Shown here: positions 25,596 to 34,769 of the stretch, in pieces
Layout of the letters: the number at the start of each line of letters is the position of its first letter
Numbering within the stretch: position 1 is the first letter of the stretch
NCBI RefSeq assembly: GCF_052045245.1
Contig: NZ_JBQEON010000005.1
Coordinates: forward strand, 124,001 to 188,000
From: Burkholderia sp052045245
GTDB lineage: Bacteria; Pseudomonadota; Gammaproteobacteria; Burkholderiales; Burkholderiaceae
Direction: 5' to 3'
DNA length: 64,000 bases
The notes under the pieces: model-generated
Database searches by the model: none
Seen by the model: only the letters and a program-made list of their open reading frames with translations
Told to the model about the DNA's origin: nothing
Program-made: the position numbers and the translations under genes

Positions 25596-28500
25596 TCAAT
25601 ACACGTCCCGCATGTAGCGCCGCGCCTTCGCGAGCTTCGCGACGTAGTCGTTCGCCGCTTCGTCCGACATCCCGCCGTGCTCCGCGACGACCGCCTTCAG
25701 CGCGGTGTCGACGTCCTTCGCCATCCGCGCCGCGTCGCCGCACACGTAGAAGTGCGCGCCCTCTTCCAGCCACTGGTACAGCTCGGCGCCCTGCTCGCGC
25801 ATCCGGTCCTGCACGTAGATCTTGTCGGCCTGGTCGCGCGAGAACGCGAGATCGAGCTTCGTCAGGAAGCCGCCGTCGTGCATCGCGCTCAGCTCCTCGC
25901 CGTAGTAGAAGTCGGTCTGCGCATGCTGCTCGCCGAAGAACAGCCAGTTGCGCCCGCGCGCGCCGCGCGCCTGCCGCTCGTGCAGGAAGCCGCGAAACGG
26001 CGCGACACCGGTTCCGGGTCCGACCATCACGACCGGCACGTCGCCGTTCACCGGCGGCCGGAAATGCGCGGACTTCTGCACGAACACCGGCACGCGGCCG
26101 TCGTCCGCACGATCGGCGAGGAACGTCGACGCGACGCCTTTGCGCGCGCGGCGGCCGTTGTGATACCGCACGGCCGACACCGTCAGGTGGATCTCGCCCC
26201 GGTGCGCGCTCGGGCTCGACGCGATCGAATACAGGCGCGGCTGCATGCGCTTGAGCATCGCGACCAGCTCGGGGCCCGACAGCTCGACCGGAAACTCGTG
26301 CAGCACGTCCGCCAGCTGTTGCCCCCACAACCATTGCTTCAGGTCGGCCTTGCGATCGTCACCGAGCAGCGCCTTCAGCGCGCCATTCGCGCTGCGCGAC
26401 GCGATGAACGCGAGCGTGTCCGGATGCGGGCGCGTGATGTCGAAGTGGCGCGTGAGTGCATCGCCGAGCCGCACGTCGCCAATGCCCGCGATCGACACCG
26501 GCGCGTCGGCCTTCAGCGCGGTAACGGACAGCAACTCGTCGACCAGCTCGGGACAGTTGGTCGGCCACACGCCGAGCGCGTCGCCGGCTTCGTATTCGAG
26601 GTTCGCGCCTTCGGTCGACAGCGACACGTAGCGCGTGTCCTTCGCGGCACCCGGCCGGTTCAGCCGCAGGTTCGCGACGAGCTTCGACGGCGCCGGATGC
26701 GCCTTCGTCGGCAGCAGCCCCGACGGACTCAACCCGGCGGACGGCACCGCGTGCAGCGCCGCATCGGCTTCCTTGATCCGCGCGACGACGCGTTCGAGCC
26801 ACTGATCCGCATCGCGCTGGAATTCGACATCGCAGTCGACGCGCGCGCACAGCCGCGCCGCGCCGAGTTCCGCGAGCCGCGCATCGAGCCGGCGGCCGTG
26901 CCCGCAGAACTGGTCGTAGTTGCGATCGCCGAACGCGAGCACCGCGAAGTGCACGCCGTCGAGGCGCGCGGCACCGCCGGCCTGCAGCGCATCCCAGAAT
27001 TCGCTGCCGTTGTCGGGCGCATCGCCGTCGCCGAACGTGCTCGTCATCAGCAGCACGTATTGCGCGCCGGCCAGCGACGCGACCGGATAGTCGGACATGC
27101 ACGCGGTGCGGATCTCGAATCCCGCGTTCATCAGCTGGGTCGCGTAGTCCTCGGTCAGCGATTCGATGTTGCCGGTCTGCGACGCCCACAGCAGCGTGAC
27201 CTTCGGCCGCGTGCGCACGATCCGCACGCCGCCGGGCGCGGCGGCTTCGGCGGGCAGCGCGGGCGCCGCGGCATGCGCCGCGTGAGCGGGCAGCGAGCGG
27301 CTGAACAGCCCCGCGAGCATCCCGTCGAGCCAGAACCGCACCGGCGGCGCGAGCGGCGCGCCGGCCGGCAGCACCGGCACGCTGCCTTCGCGCCGGCCGG
27401 CGCTCGCCTTCAGCCCGCTGACGAGGCCGGCCACGTACAGGCGCTCCGCATCGGAAAGCGGCGGCGGCACGAGATCGGCCACGCCGAGTGCGGCCGCGAA
27501 AGTGTCGAGGTCTGCCATGTCGGATTCCTGTGAAGCGAGAGTCGGCACGATCGCCGGCGCGGGACGCGCATCGTCGGCGCTCGCGTCGGGTCGTGCCGCG
27601 TCGTCATCGGCGGACGCGAACGCATCGGTTTCGACGCGTGTCAGCGCGACCGCGCAGTATTTCAGTTCGGGTTGCTGCGATTCGGGATCGATCGCGTCGT
27701 TGGTCACCGCGTTGATGCACAGGTCGTCGCCGTACACGTCGTTCCAGTGCATCGGCGCGAAACAGTTGCCGCGCTGCACGCGCTCGGTCACGACGGCCGG
27801 CAGCACCGCCCGGCCGCGCGCCGAGCGAATCTCGACGCTGTCCTTGGCGGCGATCCCGAGCGCGCACGCGTCGTCCGGATGCAGTTCGACGAACGGGCGC
27901 GGATTCAGCTTGTTCAGCATCCCGACCTTGCCCGTCTTCGTCATCGTGTGCCATTGATGCTGCAACCGCCCGGTGTTCAGCACGATCGGGAACGTGGCGT
28001 CGGGCAATTCGGCCGGCGCGACGTGCGGCCGCGCGAAGAAGCGCGCCTTGCCCGACGGCGTCGGAAACGCGAGACGCGGCGCAGCGTGCCCGTCGGCCGC
28101 CGTGCGCGGCGTCTGGCTCACGCCGTCGTTCAGGTAGCGGATCGGATGCCGCTCGCGCGCGGTGCCCGGTGCGACCGGCCATTGCACCGGGCCGTCGCGC
28201 AGCGCCGCGTGGCTCGCGCCGCGCAGGTCGTAGCCGGTCGCCGGATTCGAAAAACGCACGATCTCGTCGAACACGTCGGCCGCCGACGCATAGTCGAACG
28301 CCGCGCCGAACCCCATCGCACGCGCGACTTCCGCGACGATGCGCCAGTCCGGCAGCGCGTCGCCGGGCGGCGCGATCGCCGCGCGCATCAGCGTCATGTT
28401 GCGCTCGGAGTTGATCATCACGCCGTCGCCCTCGGCCCACAGCGCGCCGGGCAGCAGGATGTCCGCGTAGCGGTTGGTCTCGGTATCGAGGAACGCGTCC

Positions 28501-29773
28501 TGCGCGATCACGAGCTGCGCGGCCTGCAACCCCGCGATCACGTTCTGGCGGTTCGGCACGGTCGCGACCGGATTCGTGCAGACGATCCAGCACGCCTTGA
28601 TGGCGCCGGCCGCCATCCGCTCGAACAGGTCGACCGTGCCGTGGCCGGTTTCCTCGCGCAGCGTGCNCGCCACAGGTTCTCGACGAAGCGCCGGTCGTCG
28701 TCGGACGCCACCGAGCGCTGGCCCGGCAGGCCGGGCCCCATGTAGCCCATCTCGCGCCCGCCCATCGCGTTCGGCTGGCCGGTCAGCGAGAACGGCCCGC
28801 TTCCGGGGCGGCAGATCTTGCCCGTCGCGAGATGCAGGTTGCAGATCGCGTTGGTGTTCCACACGCCGTGCGTGCTCTGGTTGAGCCCCATCGTCCAGCA
28901 GCTCATCCATTCCGGTGCCTCGCCGATCCATTGCGCGGCCGTGCGGAGGTCGGCTTCCGCGAGCCCGGTGATCTCGGCGACACGCTCGGGCGTGTAGTCG
29001 GCGAGGAACGCGGGCATCGCGTCCCAGCCTTCGGTGTACGCATCGATGAATGCGGCGTCGGTGCGGCCGTTCGCGTGCAGCAGGTGCAGCAACCCGTTGG
29101 TCAGCGCGAGATCGGTGCCCGGCCGGATCTGCAGGAACAGGTCGGCCTTGTCCGCGGTGCCGGTGCGGCGCGGATCGACGACGATCAGCTTCGCGCCGGC
29201 CTTCACGCGATCCATCATCCGCAGGAACAGGATCGGATGGCAGTCGGCCATGTTCGCGCCGATCACGAAGAACAGGTTCGCGCGGTCGAAATCCTGGTAC
29301 GACCCGGGCGGGCCGTCGGCGCCGAGCGACTGCTTGTAGCCGGTGCTCGCGCTGGCCATGCACAGCCGCGAGTTCGACTCGATGTTGTTGGTGCCGACGA
29401 AGCCCTTCGCCAGCTTGTTCACGAGGTACTGCGCCTCGATCGACATCTGCCCCGAGACGTAGAACGACAGCGCATCGGGGCCATGCGCATCGAGCACCGC
29501 GCGCAGCCGCCGCGCGGTCTCGGCGATCGCGTCGCGCGCCGGCAGCGGCACGAGGTCGTCCTGTCGCGCGTGCCGCACGAACGCGCGGTCGAGCCGCCCC
29601 GAGCGGCGCAACGCGACGTGCGCGGACGAGCCCTTCGTGCACAGCCGCCCGAAGTTGGTCGGATGGTCTGCGTCGCCCGATACCTTGACGACCTCGTCAT
29701 CCTCGACGTGCAGCACCATCCCGCAGCCGACGCCGCAGTACGGGCACACGCTCTTGACGGGGGTGGCGGTCAT
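25596..29773 (-). CDS. Assimilatory nitrate reductase fused to sulfite-reductase-type flavoprotein, frame broken at an ambiguous base
   Basis: A fused enzyme of about 1,390 residues that reduces nitrate to nitrite with NADPH electrons. The molybdopterin part carries Cys10, Cys13, Cys17 and Cys45 for a [4Fe-4S] cluster (VCPYCGVGCGM, GRLCTKG) and family blocks such as NNIESNSRLCMASA and GVWNTNAICNLHLATGK. The C-terminal part holds a flavodoxin domain (LLWASQTGNIESLTEDYA), FAD-binding (RLYSIASSPSAHRGE) and NADPH-binding regions (GPGTGVAPFRGFL, ending MRDVY). The first third reads in one frame to FVENLW; the rest (from TLREETGHGTVDLFERM) is in another. The switch is at the unresolved base n (28667); about ten bases appear missing there, so an assembly fault is likelier than a true mutation. 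Last gene of the narK operon. Confidence 0.88.
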
Positions 29774-29789
29774 GCGTGCTCCAGGTGGC

Positions 29790-30134
29790 TCAGGCAGCGA
29801 TCCACACGAAGCCGTCCTCGACCCGCGACGGATACGCGCTCACCGACTGCTCGGGTGCTTCGAGGCATTCGCCGGTGCGCAGGTCGAAATGCTGCTTGTA
29901 CAGCGGCGACGCGACGACGACGCGCTCGCCGAGGCTGCCGATCAGCCCGCGCGACATCACGGCCGCGCGCGACACCGGGTCGACGTTGTCGATCGCGAAC
30001 ACGCCGCCGTCGGCATGCTCGACATGAAACACCGCGACCTGCTCGCCGTTGACGAGCGCGCACACGCCGGTGTTCGGCACGATGTCGTCGAGCGGGCACA
30101 CGCGGGTCCAGGACAGGGGAAGACGGTCGTTCAT
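29790..30134 (-). CDS. nirD: Nitrite reductase small subunit (Rieske-like)
   Basis: A 114-residue small subunit of NADH-dependent assimilatory nitrite reductase. The Rieske-like beta fold is recognisable (WTRVCPLDDIVPNTGVCALV, then VFAIDNVDPVSRAAVMSRG and ASPLYKQHFDLRTGECLE). As usual for NirD, the Cys and His residues that bind iron in true Rieske proteins are not all kept, so it is structural rather than redox active. It lies between nirB and the nitrate reductase gene in the narK operon. Confidence 0.93.
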   Translation of the reverse strand: MNDRLPLSWTRVCPLDDIVPNTGVCALVNGEQVAVFHVEHADGGVFAIDNVDPVSRAAVMSRGLIGSLGERVVVASPLYKQHFDLRTGECLEAPEQSVSAYPSRVEDGFVWIAA

Positions 30135-30173
30135 GATGGGCTCCTTGGAAAAAGACGCTGGTGTCGGTCGGGA

Positions 30174-32762
30174 TCAGACGGTTGCGGCTTCGGTTGCAGA
30201 TTCGGCGACGACGGGAATCGCCACGGGCTTGCCGCCCACACGCTCGTCGGGCGTCGCGGGACGGATCTGGCCACGCGTCTCGACGAACGCGATGGTCGCG
30301 TCGGGCGCGTCGCTGTTCACGAAGTGGCGGAAGCGCTTGCGCGTTTCCGGATCGGTGACGGCCTTCTTCCATTCGCATTCGTAGGTGTCGACCACGTTCT
30401 GCATGTCGGCCTCGAGCTCCGCCGCGATCCCGAGCTTGTCGTGCACGACGACGTCGGTCAGGTAGTCGAGCCCGCCTTCGAGGTTGTCGCGCCACACGCT
30501 GGTGCGCTGCAGCCGGTCGGCCGTGCGCACGTAGAACATCAGGAAGCGGTCGATGTAGCGGATCAGCGTGGCGCGGTCGAGGTCGGACGCGATCAGTTCC
30601 GCGTGGCGCGGCTTCATCCCGCCGTTGCCGCACACGTACAGGTTCCAGCCCTTCTCGGTCGCGATGATCCCGACGTCCTTGCCCTGCGCTTCCGCGCACT
30701 CGCGCGTGCAGCCCGACACGCCGAACTTGATCTTGTGCGGCGCGCGCAAGCCCTTGTAGCGGTTCTCGATGTCGATCGCGAGGCCGACCGAATCGTCGAC
30801 GCCGTAGCGGCACCACGTCGAGCCGACGCACGACTTCACGGTGCGCACGGACTTGCCGTACGCATGCCCCGATTCGAAGCCGGCCGCGATCAGTTCCTCC
30901 CAGATCGACGGCAGCTGCTCGACGCGCGCGCCGAACAGGTCGACGCGCTGGCCGCCCGTGATCTTGGTGTAGAGACCGTACTTCTGGGCGACCTGGCCGA
31001 CCGCGATCAACCCTTCCGGCGTCACCTCGCCGCCCGGCATGCGCGGCACGACCGAATACGTGCCGTCGCGCTGGATGTTCGCGAGGTAGTAGTCGTTCGA
31101 GTCCTGCAGCCCCGCGTGCTCCTTCTTCAGCACGAACTCGTTGAAGCACGATGCGAGGATGCCCGCGACGGCCGGCTTGCACACGTCGCAGCCGAGCCCG
31201 CGGCCGTGCTTGTGCAACAGTTCGCCGAAGGTCGTGATGCGTTCGACGCGAATCAGGTGGAACAGCTCCTGGCGCGAATGCGGGAAGTGCTCGCACAGAT
31301 GATTGTTGACCGCGAGGCCCTGCTTCTTCATCTCGGCCTTCATGATCTGCGTGACGAGCGGCACGCAGCCGCCGCACGACGTGCCCGCGCCGGTGCACGA
31401 CTTCAGTGCGCCGAGGCTCGTCGCGCCGTCGGCCACCGCCGCGCAGATCTGCGACTTCGACACGTTGTTGCACGAGCAGATCTGCGCGCCTTCCGGCAGC
31501 GCGTCGACGCCGATCGCGGGCTTGGCCGCGCCGTCCGACGACGGCAGGATCAGGAATTCCGGCGACTCGGGCAGCTCGATGCGGTTCAGCATCATCTGCA
31601 GCAGCGTGCCGTATTCGGCCGCGTCGCCGACCATCACCGCGCCATGCAGGAACTTGCCGCAGTCCGACACCACCAGCTTCTTGTAGACCTGGCGGCGCTC
31701 GTCCGCATACTGGTAGGTGCGGCTGCCGGCGGTCGCGCCGTGCGCGTCGCCGATGCTCGCGACGTCGACGCCCATCAGCTTCAGCTTGGTGCTCATGTCC
31801 GCACCGGCGAATGCGGTCGCATCGTTCGCGTCGCCCGCGGCATTGCCGAGCTGCTTCGCGACGACGCGCGCCATGTCGTAGCCCGGCGCGACGAGGCCGT
31901 ACACCATCCCGTTCCAGGCCGCGCACTCGCCGATCGCGTAGATGTCGGCGTCGCTCGTGCGGCACGCGTCGTCGATCGCGACGCCGCCGCGCGGGCCGAT
32001 GTCCAGGCCGCACGCGCGGGCCAGTTCGTCGCGCGCGCGGATGCCGGCCGAGAACACGATCATGTCCGCATCGAGATGCGAGCCGTCGGCGAACGCCATC
32101 CGGTGCGTGCCTGCTTCGCCGTCGACGATCTCGAGCGTGTTCTTGCCCGTATGCACGGTGACGCCGAGCGCCTCGATCTTCGCGCGCAGCATCCGGCCGC
32201 CGCCGTCGTCGACCTGCACGGCCATCAGCCGCGGCGCGAATTCGACGACGTGCGTGTCGAGCCCCATGTCGCGCAGCGCCTTCGCGCATTCGAGGCCGAG
32301 CAGCCCGCCGCCGACCACCACGCCGCGCTTCGCGTGCGTGCCGCATGCCTGCATCGCTTCGAGATCCTCGATCGTCCGGTACACGAAGCAGCCGGCGCGA
32401 TCGTGGCCCGGCATCGGCGGCACGAACGGACGCGAGCCCGTCGCGAGCACGAGCTTGTCGTAGGCCAGCGTTTCGCCCGACACGAGCGTGACCGTATGCG
32501 CGGCACGATCGATCGACGCGACGCACGCGTTCAGGCGCAGGTCGAAGTGAGGATGACGTTCGAAGAAGCCGGGTTCGACGAGCGACAGGTCGTCCGCCGA
32601 CTTGCCCGCGAAGAATTCCGACAGATGCACGCGGTCGTACGCCGGGCGCGGCTCCTCGCCGAGCACCGTGACCTGCAGCGCGCTTGCCGCACCGCCCTGG
32701 GCCGCGACGCATTCGAGGAGCTTGTGGCCGACCATCCCGTGGCCGATGACGATGAGTTTCAT
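30174..32762 (-). CDS. nirB: Nitrite reductase large subunit, NADH-dependent
   Basis: An 862-residue enzyme reducing nitrite to ammonium in the cytoplasm. The N-terminus is an FAD/NADH oxidoreductase domain (IVIGHGMVGHKL, then LVLATGSRPFVPP and VVGGGLLGLECAKAL). A BFD-like [2Fe-2S] region follows (ICSCNNVSKSQIC, SCTGAGTSCGGC). The siroheme-[4Fe-4S] domain carries Cys-x5-Cys (SCVGSTWC) and Cys-x3-Cys (GCTREC). AAGGAA lies about seven bases before the ATG at 32762. It follows narK by 20 bases and is followed by nirD. Siroheme for it can be supplied through cobA, encoded across the intergenic region. Confidence 0.94.
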   Translation of the reverse strand: MKLIVIGHGMVGHKLLECVAAQGGAASALQVTVLGEEPRPAYDRVHLSEFFAGKSADDLSLVEPGFFERHPHFDLRLNACVASIDRAAHTVTLVSGETLAYDKLVLATGSRPFVPPMPGHDRAGCFVYRTIEDLEAMQACGTHAKRGVVVGGGLLGLECAKALRDMGLDTHVVEFAPRLMAVQVDDGGGRMLRAKIEALGVTVHTGKNTLEIVDGEAGTHRMAFADGSHLDADMIVFSAGIRARDELARACGLDIGPRGGVAIDDACRTSDADIYAIGECAAWNGMVYGLVAPGYDMARVVAKQLGNAAGDANDATAFAGADMSTKLKLMGVDVASIGDAHGATAGSRTYQYADERRQVYKKLVVSDCGKFLHGAVMVGDAAEYGTLLQMMLNRIELPESPEFLILPSSDGAAKPAIGVDALPEGAQICSCNNVSKSQICAAVADGATSLGALKSCTGAGTSCGGCVPLVTQIMKAEMKKQGLAVNNHLCEHFPHSRQELFHLIRVERITTFGELLHKHGRGLGCDVCKPAVAGILASCFNEFVLKKEHAGLQDSNDYYLANIQRDGTYSVVPRMPGGEVTPEGLIAVGQVAQKYGLYTKITGGQRVDLFGARVEQLPSIWEELIAAGFESGHAYGKSVRTVKSCVGSTWCRYGVDDSVGLAIDIENRYKGLRAPHKIKFGVSGCTRECAEAQGKDVGIIATEKGWNLYVCGNGGMKPRHAELIASDLDRATLIRYIDRFLMFYVRTADRLQRTSVWRDNLEGGLDYLTDVVVHDKLGIAAELEADMQNVVDTYECEWKKAVTDPETRKRFRHFVNSDAPDATIAFVETRGQIRPATPDERVGGKPVAIPVVAESATEAATV

Positions 32763-32782
32763 GATGAGGTTCCTTCGGTCTG

Positions 32783-34108
32783 TCAGTTGGCGGCGTTGCC
32801 GGCGGCGAGCGCGCGGTCGCGCAGCTCGGCCTCGCGGGCCTTGTGTTCGTCGCTGAAGCGCACGGCCATCGCGCACAGCGCGGTCGCGGTGACGGCCAGG
32901 CCGAGCAGGCTCAGCGTGTGCTGCACGTCGCCGATGCCCTTCAGCAGGAAGGCCGCGGCGACCGCGCCGACGTTGCCGCCCGCGCCGATGATCCCCGCGA
33001 CGCCACCGAGCGCCTTGCGGTCGATGAACGGCACGAGCGCATAGGTCGCGCCGCAGGCCATGTGCGTGAAGAGGCCGAAGGTCAGCATCGCGACGAGGGC
33101 GATGCCGATGCCTTGCGCATGCGAGAACCACAGCAGCCCGAGCCCTTCGCCGACGATCAGCGCGCACAGCAGCGTCGCGCGCACGTCGAGGCTGCGGCGC
33201 GCGGCGATCTTGTCCGACAGCCAGCCGCCGAGCGCGCGGGCGAACAGCGCGAGCAGCCCGAACAGGCCGACCGCGAAGCCGGCGTCCTTCAGCGACAGCC
33301 TGAAGTGATCGACGTAATACAGCGCGGCGACGTTGTGGATGAACACCTCGACGCCGAAGCACGCGCCGTACGTGACGAACAGCATCCACACGCGATAGTT
33401 GCCGCACGCGGCGAAGAAGCTCGCCCAGCCGCCCTTCTTGCCGCTGTCGACGGTCACGCCCTGCTTGCGCAGCGCGACGAAATCGCCTTGCGGGCAATCC
33501 TGCGTGAAGCGCCAGTACGCCCAGGCCATCGCGAGCATCGCGATGCCCGGCACGATCAGCGCGATGCGCCACGACGCGTCGTCGCCGAAACCGAGCATCA
33601 GGCCGGCCGCGACGAGCAGCGGCATCAGCGCCTGCGTCGCGCCCGCGCCCGCGTTGCCCCAGCCGGCCGTCGTCGCGTTCGCGGTGCCGACCACGTTGGG
33701 CGCGAACATCACCGACGTGTGGTACTGCGTGATCACGAAGCCCGCGCCGATCGCGCCGATGCCGAGCCGGCAGATCAGGAACGACAGGTAGTCATGCGTG
33801 AACGACACCGCGAACACGGGAATCGCGCCGAGCAGCAGCAGGCCCGCATACACGCGGCGCGGGCCGAAGCGGTCGCACATCGGGCCGACCAGCAGCCGCA
33901 CGGCGATCGTCGCGATCACGGCGGCGATGTTGATGTTCGCGACCTGCGCCGCGGTGAGATGGAATTCGCGCGCGATCAGCGGCATCAGCGGCGCGCATGC
34001 GAACCATGCGAAGAAGCACACGAAGAACGCCATCCACGTCAGGTGGAACGCGCGCATCGGCGCGGTGCGGAAGCTGAAGAGATCGATACGGGTGGCTTTG
34101 CCGGTCAT
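32783..34108 (-). CDS. narK: Nitrate/nitrite MFS transporter
   Basis: A 441-residue, twelve-segment major facilitator of the NarK/NasA family importing nitrate (and exchanging nitrite). Signature stretches are WMAFFVCFFAWFACAPLMPL in the first segment, RLLVGPMCDRFGPRR, and the family motif GWGNAGAGATQALMP; a second Gly-rich motif (AGIIGAGGNVGAVAAA) is in the C-terminal half. ATG at 34108 is chosen as the start; a TTG at 34120 would add four residues. It is the first gene of the operon narK-nirB-nirD-nitrate reductase, directly after a leader with two ANTAR-type hairpins and an intrinsic terminator, so transcription into it should depend on antitermination by NasT. Confidence 0.93.
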   Translation of the reverse strand: MTGKATRIDLFSFRTAPMRAFHLTWMAFFVCFFAWFACAPLMPLIAREFHLTAAQVANINIAAVIATIAVRLLVGPMCDRFGPRRVYAGLLLLGAIPVFAVSFTHDYLSFLICRLGIGAIGAGFVITQYHTSVMFAPNVVGTANATTAGWGNAGAGATQALMPLLVAAGLMLGFGDDASWRIALIVPGIAMLAMAWAYWRFTQDCPQGDFVALRKQGVTVDSGKKGGWASFFAACGNYRVWMLFVTYGACFGVEVFIHNVAALYYVDHFRLSLKDAGFAVGLFGLLALFARALGGWLSDKIAARRSLDVRATLLCALIVGEGLGLLWFSHAQGIGIALVAMLTFGLFTHMACGATYALVPFIDRKALGGVAGIIGAGGNVGAVAAAFLLKGIGDVQHTLSLLGLAVTATALCAMAVRFSDEHKAREAELRDRALAAGNAAN

Positions 34109-34109
34109 G

Positions 34110-34187
34110 TCATCCGCCAAACGAAAAACGGCGTCCCGCGCACCCGGTCTCGTCGAGAGACCCGATGCACAGGACGCCGTTGCCCAT
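34110..34187 (-). CDS. Possible 25-residue leader peptide of the narK operon
   Basis: A short frame (MGNGVLCIGSLDETG and ten more residues) starts within hairpin P2, runs through the whole terminator and stops one base before the narK ATG (TGA-C-ATG). Ribosomes reading it would keep the terminator open and could re-start at narK. The ribosome site is weak (ACGGG about three bases before the ATG), so chance is not excluded. Confidence 0.3.
   Translation of the reverse strand: MGNGVLCIGSLDETGCAGRRFSFGG
34124..34180 (-). terminator. Intrinsic terminator in the narK leader (attenuator)
   Basis: On the minus strand a 9-bp stem (ACGGCGTCC at 34180-34172 pairing with GGACGCCGT at 34136-34128) is followed at once by five U residues. 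Inside the loop is a second hairpin (GGTCTC / GAGACC, 34146-34162, either strand). It lies 16 bases before the narK ATG. The 5' strand of the stem is shared with hairpin P2 of the ANTAR element, so the two structures are mutually exclusive. Confidence 0.85.
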
Positions 34188-34249
34188 GAAGCCCGTTGCC
34201 GGGCACGTCAGTAATCGGTGCTGCGAACGAATCGCCGTTGATCCGCCCG
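34172..34249 (-). promoter_or_regulatory. Two-hexaloop ANTAR antitermination element
   Basis: Two hairpins with the same six-base loop AACGGC. P1 (34248-34225) has a 9-bp stem, GGGCGGAUC with GAUUCGUUC, three of the pairs being G-U. P2 (34185-34172) has a 4-bp stem, GGGC with GUCC, one pair G-U. ANTAR proteins bind paired hairpins whose hexaloops have A at position 1 and G at position 4; both loops here fit. The predicted transcript start (about 34249) lies one base before P1. P2 overlaps the 5' strand of the terminator, so NasT binding would prevent termination. A third small hairpin (34191-34204) lies in the linker. Confidence 0.82.
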
Positions 34250-34260
34250 AAGGAGCTTAC

Positions 34261-34275
34261 GCAAGCACCGTGCCA
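34261..34275 (-). promoter_or_regulatory. Sigma-54 promoter of the narK operon
   Basis: Minus strand reads TGGCACGGTGCTTGC, matching the sigma-54 consensus TGGCACGrnnnTTGC at every defined position, with GG and GC correctly spaced for -24 and -12. Counting from the -12 base gives a start near 34249. Sigma-54 implies an NtrC-type activator and nitrogen limitation as the first signal; no certain NtrC site was identified upstream. Confidence 0.82.
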
Positions 34276-34620
34276 TGTCGCCCGGAATTGCGTCGTGGGC
34301 CCCGCTGCGCAAGGCTCGGCGGCGGCCACACGCCGCGCGCCGGCACGCTGCGCGCGGGGCGACAAGGCACAGACTTGGTGCGATGCAGCACTGTCCGCGT
34401 GCGACATCGCGGTGCGCACCGGCAGCGCGCGATGCACACCGATGCGGCATTGCAAGGCACGACGCGCGGCGCTCGCGTGCGGGCGCACCGCCGCCGCGCG
34501 GTGCTTGCGGCCGCGCTCGCGCGATCCACCGCCGCGCATCGTGTCGGGTGGCCCGGATATTGCTGATGACCGTGCATCACACCGGCGACGGCGCCGGTGG
34601 GCAGTCCCCGTAAAAGCAGG

Positions 34621-34640
34621 CCCGCCGTCGCAGGCGGGCG
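34621..34640. promoter_or_regulatory. Inverted repeat upstream of cobA
   Basis: GCCCGCC and GGCGGGC flank a six-base loop GTCGCA, 130 bases before the cobA start. It could be a leader hairpin or an operator. The loop lacks the A at position 1 needed for an ANTAR site on this strand. Confidence 0.35.
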
Positions 34641-34769
34641 CAGCCGATCAGGACAACGACATCCCCGCCGCGCGCGGCACGGCCGATGCCGGGGTCGCTT
34701 CGACCGCCCGCCGCCGCCGCGCAACGACACGCAATCGACCGCCGCCCGCACGCGGCACTGGAGCACGAC

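Noticed and set aside
29637..33044. Plus-strand frame of about 1,135 codons opposite nirBD
   Set aside because: No domain match, composition typical of antisense in 67-70% GC coding DNA.
34276..34480. NtrC enhancer upstream of the narK sigma-54 promoter
   Set aside because: Several GTGC/GCAC pieces occur, but none forms a full TGCACC-N5-GGTGCA site, so no claim is made.
34621..34640. Hexaloop hairpin upstream of cobA as a second NasT site
   Set aside because: The loop GTCGCA lacks A at position 1, and no partner hairpin or terminator follows.
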